From positions 138,696,897-138,760,896 of the forward strand of contig NC_081407.1 in the NCBI RefSeq assembly GCF_030272615.1: a stretch of DNA of 64,000 bases. The letters are read 5' to 3'. The position numbers and the translations under genes were made by a program. The notes under the pieces were generated by a model. That model was not told where the DNA came from. It saw nothing but the letters and a program-made list of their open reading frames with translations, and searched no databases. Positions 1 to 11,438 of this stretch are shown piece after piece (position 1 is the stretch's first letter; every line of letters starts with the position of its first letter). The DNA is from Cryptomeria japonica. Its lineage: Eukaryota; Streptophyta; Pinopsida; Cupressales; Cupressaceae.

Positions 1-802
1 TGCTGATAATATTTGACTTATAACTCATCTCTTGCAAATGATTACATCAAATATCTATAACATATTTCATTGCATCTTTGAACACTGATTGAAACTCTCG
101 AATCCAATCCTTTTTCTCCTTCAAGTCTCCATCTTACTTCTAACTTCTACTTACTGAAACTCAAAATGAAAGATTGAACAAGATTATTGTTTATATCAAT
201 TTGACCTTCTTTCTGACAATGTTTTAAAAGACTAGTGCCTTACTTCCTTTGGGAAATAGAGTCATTCACTTGCAAGCCCTACATATAACTCTGAAAGACA
301 ATTTTCAAACCCTCCTTTGGATGGATCTGTCAACTACCCAACCCCCAATGTCACATGACTGTATGATATTCTTCACAGTTAGTTTAATTGAATATAAATT
401 TCTTTTTGAAAGACCAATTAAACAAAACACAACAAGCTACATGACTCTTAGATGTATCTTGATGATCAAACTATGAAGAAACATACATTTTTTCACACTG
501 AGATTTAGAGAAGCTATCATCAACCATAGATAATAACAACAAAGAATTGACTTGAAATGAAAATAAATACAACACAAGTGGAAATAAGAGAACTGAGTTT
601 TATATATTATCTTGAAAATAAAAGGTCTCTTTGAAACATGAAATTGCTGATAATGTCCAACTAACTTGTAACTTCTCCCCTTTTTTTGCAAATTCTTACA
701 TCAAATATTTATAACATGTCATATGGTCACACCCTTTAAAAGAGTCTCTTGAAAATAAACTAAAATATTAACTTAAAAGGAGCCTAATGATTATCTAGTT
801 AA
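1..802 (-). repeat. Duplicated 3' end of X copy 1
   Basis: Blocks near 2-135 and 646-1020 resemble each other. Both hold GCTGATAAT, a TTGCAAAT...TTACATCAAATAT stretch and, on the minus strand, a coding-like segment ending in AAAGATGCTATGAAA. In the left block this reads roughly as GDLKEKKDWIREFQSVFKDA, close to the X1 C-terminal coil encoded at about 900-1020. The spacing between shared words differs (about 644 and 883 bases), so indels followed the duplication. I see no other gene in 1-802. Confidence 0.45.
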
Positions 803-3780
803 CTATAAGTATGCTTTGGTCAAATGGTCCAGATACTCCTTGCTATGCTAGGTCTCACAGTCATGTATTGTATCTCTTGCTTCAATCTCCATTGTCACCA
901 TGTTTTCAATGAAATCCACTACCATGTCAGTATCTCCATCTTTGACAACTTTCATAGCATCTTTGAGTACATGCTGACACTCTCAAATCCAATCCATCTT
1001 TTCTTCTTGGTCTCCATCTTTGTTGAGCAGGGGTGGGATGCCATTTGATCCATCACTTAGGAAATCAGTACCTTCTGACCTTATGCTTCCAGATACTTTC
1101 CATTTGCCTTAATCAATCCTTCATAGTCTTTTGACAACATCTGAATTCACATCATCTTTTCCTTGAAGCTCTTCAAGCTTGTCATGAAGTATTTTCTCTA
1201 ACCTTTCATTCTCCTCAATGCCCGACTGGTTCTTTGAGTACATTTCCCAATATTTATCCATCCATACCATCTAGTTGGTAAACCGTTTTTAAACAAATGT
1301 AGATAGTGTCTCAGTCTTGACGCTTTCTAGTTAGGCTTGGAGCTGGAATTTTTTTTCCTTAAGTTTGTTGGCTTTAGTCTATGGCTTTAAGCTTTCATCT
1401 TGTGTTAACAATTTTGGTGGCTATTTTTTCTTTAGTTCATCCTTTAAATGATCAAATTATTTACTCAATCTGATGTTCTCTAGCCTTCCAAACTCCTTCT
1501 CTTTCAACAACAACTGAATTTGGGCTTTATTGAGCTTGACAATATTAACACCCAGATCAATAGTGACAATTGGATTTGTCTCTCCTACCTTCATTATCAT
1601 GATGTGCCCAAAAGCTTTATGAGTATCAATAATCATTGGTCTCTTCTGTGGAGGGTAGAGAGACCAAATTAGCATAGAGTGTTCATTAGGATTATACATG
1701 GAACCCATACAGACTTGGGTTACACCTTCTAGAGATAATTTAAGTTTAACATCAATATCATGGAGGAAACTATCAAACACCAAAGCGGAATTAAAATCCC
1801 ATCCAAAAAATATCAAAACACCTGCATCCTCAAGTGGATTCCTCCCTCTTTCAGGGGTCATCTAACTCATTTCTTGCTCAACTTCACCTTTCAAGGTGAC
1901 AAATAACTATTTTTAATGGAGGCATTCACCTCTCTTGCATTTTCCCTTATTGCTTTACCCTTTATCTTATATAAAAAAGCTTTAAATTCTGAAGACTTTA
2001 CAAAATCATCATCTGACACAAAATATTTACAGGCTAGTTGCCTCGAATCCTCTTCAATTGGCACCTCTTCCTCTGGATCCCTAACAAGAGACACATGCTC
2101 TTCAATCATTATTTTAGAGAGTTTTTCAAAGGAGAGTTCATCATCACTTGATGATGAATCTTCATTGCTTGATGATGACACATCAATCCTCTCTATTTCT
2201 CTCATCTTTTGCTCCATCTCTCTGTTGTGATTGTCAATGGCCATTTTGACGTCCTTCTCATCTAGGCTCCCTATCAAATCATCCCTCACAAATAGGATAT
2301 GCTCATACTCACCAAGATTTTGCTTTCTCCTTGCAACATTAATGTATCCTTCAGGGTCAAACCCTTTTCTTGGTGCACCTAGCTTCATGTTGTAATGGGG
2401 TAATTTGTTCAGTATGAGCTCCTGTCCTTCCTTCCGAGTGACAGTAAATTCACCAATGCATATGGTCCTTGGAATAAAACCTTTTTTGTCATGCTTTCTC
2501 AAGTGTATGTGATTGGAAATTCCCATTTGTCTAATAATTTCCAAATAAGCTATCCCGTTGGGCACTATATTAGGTAACAAAAAAGGAGAATCTTCAAAGC
2601 CATAAACCCTAATCATTGTCACATCTAAGAAACAATACCAGTCACCCCAATTATGTTTGAATGTCTCAGGTCCCTGAAAGTTTGCAGGCCTTAGGAACCT
2701 TTTGGCCTCATGTGTGAGTGGGGAACCACCTGGGTGATCATAGAATTTGTATAAACTTTTGACAAAATACTCCTCAAAATAAATATAATTTGATCTGACA
2801 ATTCTACAATCCCATAGTGAAGTCCATAATTAGACTGGCAAAGGCTAGTTATCGTTATCAAGTTGTCTAATTGTCATCTCCTTAGGCCAGATGCCTAGAT
2901 CTTGGCCATAGAATAATATCATGTGCATCAATAAAGAATAGCGTGGAAAATAAATTTTAGATGTATCATTCTTCATGTCAAGAAGGCTCAAATCAATCTG
3001 TCTAGCAATGAATGTGGCAAAATCAAAATATCTAGCATTAAGGCATTGAATGTCCACTACAATCACCATGGATTTAATCATCATGAAATCTGGGGTATTG
3101 AGACCAAGGACCTAGCCAACTGAATAGTATGTATACCTGAGAGGTTTTAAACAAGTTTACGTGGAATCCAAGTCCTTCCTTTTCCTCCAGTGGTGCATCA
3201 AGATTGAGCATGTGAAGGGGTAGCCTCTACCCTCTGTAGGTGGTATCCCGTCTATGATATTCTTTCACTAAGTCTTCAAGGATAATGGGATATTCATAGA
3301 TCTCAATCGGATCGAACACCTCAAAGATTGCTTCTCTTGACACATAGAAATAGGGCTTTCCCTCTATGTTGCAAATTTACCTCTTCTTGGAGTCATAATA
3401 TTGTGCCAATAGTTTCAGTATGGCTACATTGACATAAACATTAGGAACAACAAGTTTTCCTAAGTTTGACCTCCATGGGTTATAGATTAGTTGAGGGTTG
3501 TCTCGCTTGTGGTAATGGAACATGAAGGGTTCATGGCCTCTAATGGTGGTATAGACATCCCCCACAAAGTTATAATTGTCCTCTAGTTTCCATTTTGTGG
3601 ACTTCTTAGGTTTAGGGGTTTAACCAGGTAATTGATCAAGCAAATCTTGATTCAATTTTCTCTCCTCTATTTTAGTTTCTCTACTTCTATAGTGGTGTCT
3701 TCCATTTTCTGTTTCTTACCCTTTGCCTTACTGGTTTCCCCTTTCTCATGTCTTTTCTTAGTACTACTAGAGCTTTCCAT
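803..3780 (-). pseudogene. X family gene, copy 1 (decayed, uncharacterised)
   Basis: I do not recognise this protein. It starts at the ATG at 3780 (MESSSSTKKRHEKG, basic and serine-rich) and matches X copy 2 block by block. The blocks are FMFHYHKRDN...NPWRSNLGKLVVPNVYVN at about 3377-3540, RVYGFEDSPFLLPNIVP...YLEIIRQ near 2500-2610, a Ser/Asp/Glu-rich stretch at about 2090-2170, then MTPERGRNPLEDAGV...LYPPQKRP...KAFGHIM at 1457-1861. A C-terminal coil contains VTMEIEARDTIHDCET before the stop at 803. In-frame stops and frameshifts separate the blocks, so it is dead. No transmembrane segment or nucleic-acid enzyme motif is visible. A second copy with the same order (X2) marks this as a mobile or repeated gene rather than a host single-copy gene. 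Confidence 0.7.
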
Positions 3781-4740
3781 CGTATAGACAATTCAAGCAA
3801 TTCTTTCAAGGAACCACAAAAGAATTGTCCTAAAGACTTAGTTGTTTTGCAGGATTGCTTGCTCTTGTTGCTTCTTTCGGCTTACTCCAGTTTCGCCCGT
3901 AATATCTGTTGAACAATGTGTTCTAGTTTAAAATCACTCTAAATATATCTGTAGAGAATGTCATTCATGCATGATAAATATCTCAACCTTCTATTCAATA
4001 CATTAGTTTTTTCAAAATATGAATTGCTTTTGTTGACATGTACTATCGACATAACCCACTTTTGTCAATGCCTCCAAATCTGGCACCATTTTGACAAAGT
4101 TATCACATCAGATAAATATGGTGATGTTCCGATGTATACCATAACTGTCTTCCCTTCTCGTGTCACTTTGGTGAAAGTTACACTGATGAGACATTACTCA
4201 TTTGATTCCCACCTTTGGGTTAACTATGTCAAAGAGCCTTTAGATAATGCCTATCAATATTAATTTAACCATCAACATCTCTCAGAATTGCATTCCCGAC
4301 TTCTTTAGTTACTCCAATGAAGACTTCATCTTTGATTTCACTTATCACCATAAGTTATCCTGATGCTAATATTCTACTTACAAATCAGTGATCAAAATAG
4401 CTTTCTGGAATTCATTTTATTCATTCGCCATCGGGATAACTTACATAGTTGGAGCACAAATAATTTATGATTTTGATCACATTACCTATACTGATAGAGA
4501 CTTTTCCTTTAGTTTCCTTTTCTCCTGTTCGATAGAGCTATTCCAATACAATGATATCAAGATAGTTTATTCCATCGGTATTACATTGGATTGCTATTTA
4601 GCTTTTGTCAACTATCCTGATAAGTGGCTCTTATTTTGTATTCGGCATTGTTATCTCGATATCAACATACAATTGTAATTTATTAGATCAGTTTAGTTAT
4701 CTCGATATGTAAATGATGTATCAATTATAAATAAAAAAAT
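3781..4740 (-). promoter_or_regulatory. X copy 1 5' leader with repeated ATCGGTATA-like words
   Basis: There is no convincing ORF here. Upstream of the X1 start, the minus strand carries scattered variants of TACCGATGG, TATCGAGATAAC and GTATACATCGG. The leader of X copy 2 is studded with the same words at higher density. I read it as the 5' non-coding or terminal region of the X element. No TG...CA long terminal repeat could be delimited. Confidence 0.4.
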
Positions 4741-4825
4741 TAGGTTTTTAGGTACATCAATTATAAATTAAGCTCGTATAAGATAGTGGGATGTTAGGTT
4801 TTCAGGTACATCAATTATAAATTAA
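4738..4825. repeat. Tandem duplication, about 65 bp
   Basis: The phrase GGTACATCAATTATAAATTAA occurs twice, each preceded by TTAGGTTTT. It lies at the probable junction between the X1 5' end and the CACTA-1 intron remnant. Confidence 0.6.
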
Positions 4826-4835
4826 GGTCATATAC

Positions 4836-4972
4836 CATGGTAATTAACTAATTATACATCATTTGTGAATTTATATTTTTTTTGATATAGTTGGTCGAGA
4901 GTGGGATGCACTACATTTGTACACATTACAAACAATATTGATTGGATGTTGGTATGGATTGAATGATTTCAA
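4836..4972 (+). pseudogene. CACTA-1 transposase fragment, left of the E insertion
   Basis: Bases 4836-4890 resemble the intron that precedes TTGGTCGGGAGTG in the second CACTA copy of this window (minus strand near 60600-60660). Bases 4891-4972 then follow the exon word for word: TTGGTCGAGAGTGGGATGC, then AAACAATATTGATTGGATG and GGATTGAATGATTTCAA. The same exon resumes at 26703, so this is the left half of a TNP2-type transposase exon (between the DUF4218- and DUF4216-like parts) split by element E. TTCAA (4968-4972) is the left target duplication. Confidence 0.75.
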
Positions 4973-6132
4973 TGATAGACTTATAAAGCACTGAGAGGGG
5001 GGGGGGGGGGGGGTGAATCGGTGATAGCAAAAATAATAACACTTTAATCCCAGACCGGTAAAAACATTTAACCAATTTACTAATGACTTTGTATGCAATC
5101 CAAAGTGTTATAAAAGCATTCATAGTAAGTAAAAAATTCACCATAACACAAGTAATTATACCTGGAAAACCCAACTAGGAAAAACCACGGTGATATGGAA
5201 CTCACAAGTTAACTATCTGCAGTAATAAGTAACTGACCAGTTAAGGTCTACAAAAGTGCTCTGTTAAGAGCGAATCCCGTTAAAGATCCCAAGCCCTGTT
5301 AGGAGCTATACCTGGTTAAAGGTAAGCTTAGTGGAGGATTTAGATCCAAGTTAATGAATCACCTTGTTAGAGGATTTGTACAATGAATCTTGTTAGAACT
5401 TACTCGGTTAGGGGATTTAACTGTTGTAGTGATTAGAAAACAATAGGTGGTATGATCTAGGAATACCACATCTTGCTTGTATATATCCTTTTCCGCTCAC
5501 TCAATACTGTATCACTGACATACTCTGTATCTCCTTCAATAATTCATGTCAACTCTAACTCATAACATCACTTGTATCTTGCATATAGAAATAACTTATC
5601 ACAATGTCTTTTTATAGACATTAAATGTCATGTCGGCTTCAAGAACCTCAACACAATTTCCTAGGTTTAGTGTATCTGGACAATCTTTCATAACACTTTA
5701 CAGATCACTACCAAAAATATTGGTTGGTCGTAACACATCATGATCGGTGATAAATCATCACACAATCAGGGAAGACCAGTTAGAATATCGATACCGGTTT
5801 AGTGTTCACCACATCAAACTCATATATCGATTATCTCCATTCACCTCCTTGTCACTCTTCACTGCATCTCGAAACTGGTCAAAATGGAATTGACCATAAA
5901 CCGATTGTCTTTACTGCATATATCGGTTGTCTACATATACTGGTTTAGACACCTTCATACTGGTTGGACTTACTCTATACATATCATACCGGTTTACAAT
6001 ATGACGACTTGGAAGTAGTACCAGTTTGTCTTAACTAAGATGACTATGATAATATTAACATATGTGTGTGTATATGTGCCATCAATGACAACATATAAAG
6101 TTATCCAATACAAAAATCATCATCAAGCCAAC
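4973..6132 (-). repeat. 3' LTR of element E
   Basis: It is 1160 bp, TG...CA on both strands, and closely resembles 18486-18899 plus 26057-26702 (the 5' LTR). It contains a run of 17 G (4997-5013) next to GTGAATC, the GGAAAAACCAC box near 5173, an array of TTAGAGG/TTAAAG motifs at about 5250-5420, and many ACCGGTT variants at about 5770-6030 in the U3 part. Confidence 0.8.
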
Positions 6133-6401
6133 AATCTCTTCCTTTGGCATTGATGGCAACACCTAGAAATTTTTTGAGACAACTATGTGTGCTTACAAAA
6201 ATGTACAGACTCCCCCTTAACAATACATACAAAATTTTACATCACATACAAATTTCTACTCCCCCTTTGACAACAATGCCAAATTGAAAAGCAAAATACA
6301 TACATACATTAAAATTTGTCATCAAAAACTGCATATATAAATAAATATAAGAGTTCTTACAATGGAAGTCTTAAGAAAATGTCACTGAAATGAAACTTTA
6401 G
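6133..6401 (-). promoter_or_regulatory. PPT region of element E
   Basis: Directly upstream of the 3' LTR the minus strand reads CCAAAGGAAGAGATTG, a purine tract abutting TGTTGG. A second, cleaner tract (CAAAGGGGGAG) lies around 6250-6270 and a third (TAAGGGGGAG) near 6210. The same doubled layout is present in elements B, C and D. Confidence 0.55.
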
Positions 6402-9400
6402 CTACTTGAGATCATTATCCCATGTCTCTAATAGTGTTTCAATGATCTCAATAGTTGTCAAAACTTGTGCAGTAAATTCTTCCATAGCATCCACTATGCT
6501 CATCTCTAGTGTAGCCAAAACTGCTTCAGAATCCTTATATGCCCTTTGTAGAATTTCAACTTTTGGTATCAACTGGTTCTTCAATTCTTTTAAGGATATG
6601 AGCCTCTTAACCTATTCAAAATCATAAACATCTAACAAATGTTGTAAAGCATCAACTGATTTGCCAAAATCTAAAGCTAAATCATGTACAAGGTTATATG
6701 CATCACTTATTTGCTCTAGTTCTTTCTTTGTTTCTTCACGCTTTTTCTTCAAATCAGAATAGAAGAAAGAAACTTTAGATACATTAGCCAAAATTTTACC
6801 TCCTTTTTCTATAGTAGTTCTCAAAAGATCTTTATTCATAGATAAAGCAATCTTGCCTTTATCAATTTCAGAAATCAGTTGCTCTCCCCTTTTCTTCCTA
6901 TGATCTTTTTCAGCTAAGGCATGTGCTACCTCTTCAAGTGATTTCAGTTGGCTAGTAGCATCAGTAACTAACTATCCAAGCTAGGGAATAGGGGTAGACA
7001 AATTGCTAGTGTCAGTCTCTGGTAGGAGACTTGATAAAATGTCAACAATAGTCTGAATAGTTTCTACTTCTTTTCTCTTCTCTTTCAACCTTTTCTTTTG
7101 AGCCCTAGATTACATAATAGAAGCAATCTCCATCAGTTCATATGCACTCAATTTGTCCACATGAATTGGACATTGTATGCTGGTTGAGTCATCATCATCT
7201 TTTTTGTGCTTCTTCTTTGCTTTTTCCTTTTCATCCTTTTTCTCTGTTGTCTTCTCCTCTATTTTCTCTTTCTCTTTCTCTGTCAGTTCCTACAAAGTGG
7301 TTGTAGTGATAGGTGGTAGTTGTTTCTCAATATTGTGTTCCTTGAACGGTGGTGGTTGAATATCCACACTTGAATCTGTAGTCGGTGCTTCAGCTGCTTC
7401 TTGTTTATCAGTAATATCTCGTTGCTGTTCAGTTTCATTAACCGGTTCAATGTCATTACATGTTAGATCAACAATATCATCAATATCTTCAACTTCATCC
7501 ACTGAGAATATGACCGATGTGGAACATGTGTCATTCTTCTTCTTGAAAGGATATACAACATTTGATGTTATTATGTCTTCTTTATCTAGCTCTAGTGGAG
7601 CTCCAGTCTTAGTCTGGCCAGGTTTATTATCATATCCTTTCAACAGTGCATTCATCCTTTGAATATCTTGAGCAATACGATGAGTATCATCTTCAATAGG
7701 TTGAATCTTTCCATCCAATAACCTTAGTCTCCTTGTTTTAGAATGAAAACTGTCCTTTATATTTAGCAAGCAATGCTAATAATTCTTCTCGAGATAACTC
7801 AGGAAAATAGTGAAAATGATTTTATTAATAATTTCTTGATCTTGATCTACAACCATTTTCCATTTATTTTCAATAATTGAATATAAAAAATCATAAATTT
7901 CCTTTTAATATCTTGTGGTAACCGGTTGTATTGAGATAGGTAATTGATTACCTCTTTTACCACTTCTTGTTTTTGACCTTCATCAAATGAATCAAAATAT
8001 TCTTTTACATTATCAAATCATGTCCTCCCTATTTTTTTCAAATTCCTCTCAAAATTACTCATTGGTTTGAATGTATTAATATTAATAGGAGTACTTTGTT
8101 TTTAAATTTCTCCTACTGGTTTGGATTTCTAACCAATCAATTTAATCTTCTTTGTTTCTTCTTCAGGATCAGTTTCCTTAGATTCCTCTTGAAGGATGAG
8201 ATTTCTGCCTCTCCTCTTTTTTGTAGTTTGCTTCTTTGCATATACGTTGGGTTCCAGTTCCGTCTTGATTTATATACTTCTTGTTACCCTTGTACCGGTG
8301 GATACAGAAGGTGGCTGATCAACTTTCTTATTTTTCTCCTTGGCACTACTAGATTCTACATGTGCAATCCTTTCCTGATATGTGTCCAATATTTTATTCT
8401 TAGTGTCCTTAGGAGATGCCAAAAGGTTATTGGCATAGCCTATCAGCAAGTCATAGCTGAATTCATAGCTCATTTCTTCCATTTCTTCTTCTCTTGGTTC
8501 CACTGCCTCCACAAGGCAAAAGTTAGTAGTCATAGTGAAACAAATGTCTTTTTTAAAGTGTTTCACCACTTCATCTGATAATATTAATCTTTTTCTCATC
8601 TTTTAAAATTCATTAAAATATTTGTTCATTGCTACAGGGAATGTGTTCTTTACATCCTTTATGCTATTCTTGACTTGGGTTGTCACTAGTATGCCCTTGG
8701 ACCATTGTATGTCACCAATTCCAAGAATGAAATTCTAAAAGTAGAAAAAAAACTAATCAACAGTTGACCATATTTAAACTTTTGACTGTTGTCCTTTATT
8801 GATTCTAAGTTCAACATCAATTGACTTCTCATTGCCTCACACAAATCATAATCTGCATCCTCTATCATCATCCAATAGGCGACATGCACGACAACAGATG
8901 GTACATTGCTCATTTGACTAGAATGAAATATCCCGTAGCCAATAACCATTGTTGCAAATATGACTCCTTGATCTGCAATGTTGTTGACAGAAATTGCACG
9001 ACCGTCAACATTGGTCTTTGTCAATGCAATAATAGTTTCCTTGGAGATTGTGCTTAGTTTTGGTACTTCACCGGTTTGGCAAAAACCGGTTACAACATGA
9101 ATAGCCTCCTTTGTGGTAGTGTGAGACCTATCAAGATACATGTTACCTCCATGTACTTGGATAAGGATAATCCTGACATGTTCTTCCTCAAAATCTTCTA
9201 GAAAATATACCACATTATGAAAACCTTTCTCATGAACCCTAATATATTTGGGTTTGATTTTCCCTTTCTTATCATACAAACATTTAAGCTAAGAATAGAT
9301 TGCCAATGACTCTATATCCTCAATTTTACAATCTATGTAACTAGACAATTCTCCTTTGATCAAAACACCTTCAGGAACTTGAGACAATGCATTATAAGAT

Positions 9401-9479
9401 CTATTTTATCCGATCCCATAGACTCCATAGCTTCCACAATGATAAAAAGACTTTCTTCCAGTGTAGATGACGATTCCAT
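6402..9479 (-). pseudogene. Unknown long ORF of element E (coiled-coil, non-pol)
   Basis: I do not recognise this protein. It starts at the ATG at 9479 (MESSSTLEESLFIIVEAMES). A frameshift leads into the frame 9279-8686 (YDKKGKIKPKYIRVHEKGF, then a fairly hydrophobic domain with NIADQGVIFATMVIGYGIF). Another shift leads to 8599-8270 (VKHFKKDICFTMTTNFCLVE, then a Lys/Ser linker). An acidic stretch follows at 7769-7290 (DEVEDIDDIVDLTCNDIEP), then a Lys/Glu-rich linker. A predicted coiled coil covers 6839-6402 (LKKKREETKKELEQISDAYN), ending at a TAG. With the shifts closed it would be roughly 1000 residues. No DDE, RT, protease or zinc motif is seen. Its place just before the 3' LTR fits an additional ORF of the kind some plant LTR elements carry after pol, but this is inference. 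Confidence 0.6.
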
Positions 9480-9898
9480 TCAAAATAATCTAGTTTACGA
9501 GAGAAGACTGATCAAAATACCTTGTTCCCTTCGTGCTGCTAGGGTTTTCAATTTCTCTCTCGCTTGCACAACCAATTCGCCTTCCTTCACTTCAAATCTG
9601 ATTCAACTTTTTAAACCATAGTACAAATCCATTCTTAACCTACTAATAATGCTTTATTTTTCTCTACAAGTGTTCACAAGATGCTTCTTCGAATGCTATT
9701 AGGGTAAAAATGAGTGAAATTTCCTTTTATTAACTTACCCACTGCATTTATTACACTACCGATAGGGTAAGAAACCCTAATTACCTCTTAACAAGCTTGC
9801 CTATACCGGTAGGTATATCAACCGGTTGGTAAACCTTAGAAAACCGATTGACAGTGATATCAAAATTCTTATTTTAGAACTCAAAATGCAAAATATCT
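9480..9898 (-). other. Leader upstream of the E unknown ORF
   Basis: There is no ORF. Read on the minus strand it holds several CCGGT words (ACCGGTTGATATACC, CTACCGGTATAGG), a possible TATA-like GTTAATAAAAGG, and AAAACCCTAGCAGC shortly before the start codon. It joins an LTR-like 45-bp piece at 9899. It may be a leader or internal promoter for the downstream ORF, or the remains of E internal sequence. Confidence 0.3.
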
Positions 9899-10088
9899 TG
9901 AAATAACATTTCATTAATGCAATCTTCATGCGAATGCCAACAATATCCCCATTTGGCATTGATGGCAATACAAATATCAATACCATTGATTTCTATGATT
10001 ATGAATACAACCAATTCAATCAGTTAGTATTTTTACCTCAAGCTGTTATGCTTAGACCTTAGAGGACCTGAGATGCTCTGATACCAAT
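9899..10088 (-). mobile_element. Internally deleted copia remnant (PBS, PPT, truncated LTR)
   Basis: On the minus strand a primer site TGGTATCAGAGC (10086-10075) directly follows the LTR ending at 10089. It is followed by about 50 bases of the usual leader (GGTCCTCTAAGGTCTAAGC), then a jump to the 3' region (CATCAATGCCAAATGGGGAT), and TGTTGGCATTCGCATG, the start of an LTR cut off after about 45 bases (9943-9899). It is a second unit sharing B's 3' LTR as its 5' LTR. Confidence 0.65.
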
Positions 10089-11438
10089 TGATGGTATGAT
10101 GAAAGAATAAGGATTTAGTCAGCTACAGGGGGGGGGGTGAATCAGTAGATAGAAAAACTGATAATAAACTCTCACCAATCTCATAATCAACCTCTCAAAG
10201 TAAACTAGAACTGACAAGTTAAACCACTGAACTATAAATGCAATATCACTGTCAGAATAAACCGGTTGACTGTTACAATGGATTAACAGTAAACAACTTG
10301 AAACTCGTAAACATCCAAATACTTTTACTGACATTAGTAAAACTCATTTCATTTTGCCGTCGGTTATCATGACTTATCAAAGTGGATTAAGTATTTTGAC
10401 ATGGAAACCCAAATGGGAAAAACCATGATGAGATGAGACTCACAAGATAACTATCTGAACTCTTTTGAAGTTCACCCTGTTAAGAGCCAAGCTTGTTAAA
10501 GCTTTTACAAGGAGTCCTGTTAAGAACAAAACTTGTTAGGGACGACCCGATTAAGGGATTGACTATAATGCCTTGTTAGAAGCAATAACTTGTGAGGAGT
10601 AACCTCGGTAGAGGATTTGAAATCCAAGATAATGGACCACCTGGTTAGAGGATTTAAATAACACCAAACATGTTAGAGCTTACTCGGTTAGGGGATTTCA
10701 AACTACTGTAATTGCTAGAAAACAACAAGGGTTTGCTGATCTATTTGAATAGAACTACACTTGCTTGTTCAGATCCTTTTCATGCTCCTATCTGCCTTTA
10801 CACAAACTATAGATACATCATCCGGTTCAGAAACTACACACTCAACTGAATCTTTTCCAACTCTGAAAAAAAATAACTCATCGACCTTATAAACAAATCA
10901 ATAGGTCGATAACACAATAAAAACCTAATTCTCTCATAGAGACTACAAACAAGTCAATTCAAGTATGACCGTTGGATTACATAAAAATCTCTGCACATCA
11001 TTCAAGAAAGCCTCGACCGCTCCTTGATCCCCGCTTCATTGAACTTAGTAACTCATCATGTGCTTTGCATTACATGCAATATACTTGCTCATTCCCTAGA
11101 CAAAAAATGTTATCTCAACGCACCAAAAACACTTTGAAACTCTCTTCATACAATATGCATACGTGTCATAATGATTATCGCTCGTCATCAGATCATAAAC
11201 CAATATAACCAATTCAATTAGTTAGGGTTTATCAAATCAACAGGTAGGGTTTACCGGTTCAACTCTCCAATACTTAGCAATACCGGTTCACTCCATAAAC
11301 TTATCTATTGGTTATAGTTTCCTTCACTAGCTCTTCCTACTGGTTACAAAACAATGTTATAACAATATCATTACTAGTTAATTGACATCAATAACAACAT
11401 AACATTTCATTAATGCAATCTTCATGCAAATTCCAACA
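10089..11438 (-). repeat. 3' LTR of element B (also 5' LTR of the deleted unit)
   Basis: It is 1350 bp, from TGATGG (10089) to TTCCAACA (11438) on the plus strand, and similar throughout to 16157-17576. It contains a G10 run at 10128-10137, the GGAAAAACCATG box near 10425, TTAGGGGATTT-type motifs at about 10480-10700, and CCGGTT words near 11250-11300. Confidence 0.85.

Noticed and set aside
4997-5013. G17 run as a G-quadruplex or telomere-like signal
   Set aside because: It is a plain homopolymer at the usual poly-C/G site of these LTRs, better explained by slippage or sequencing error.
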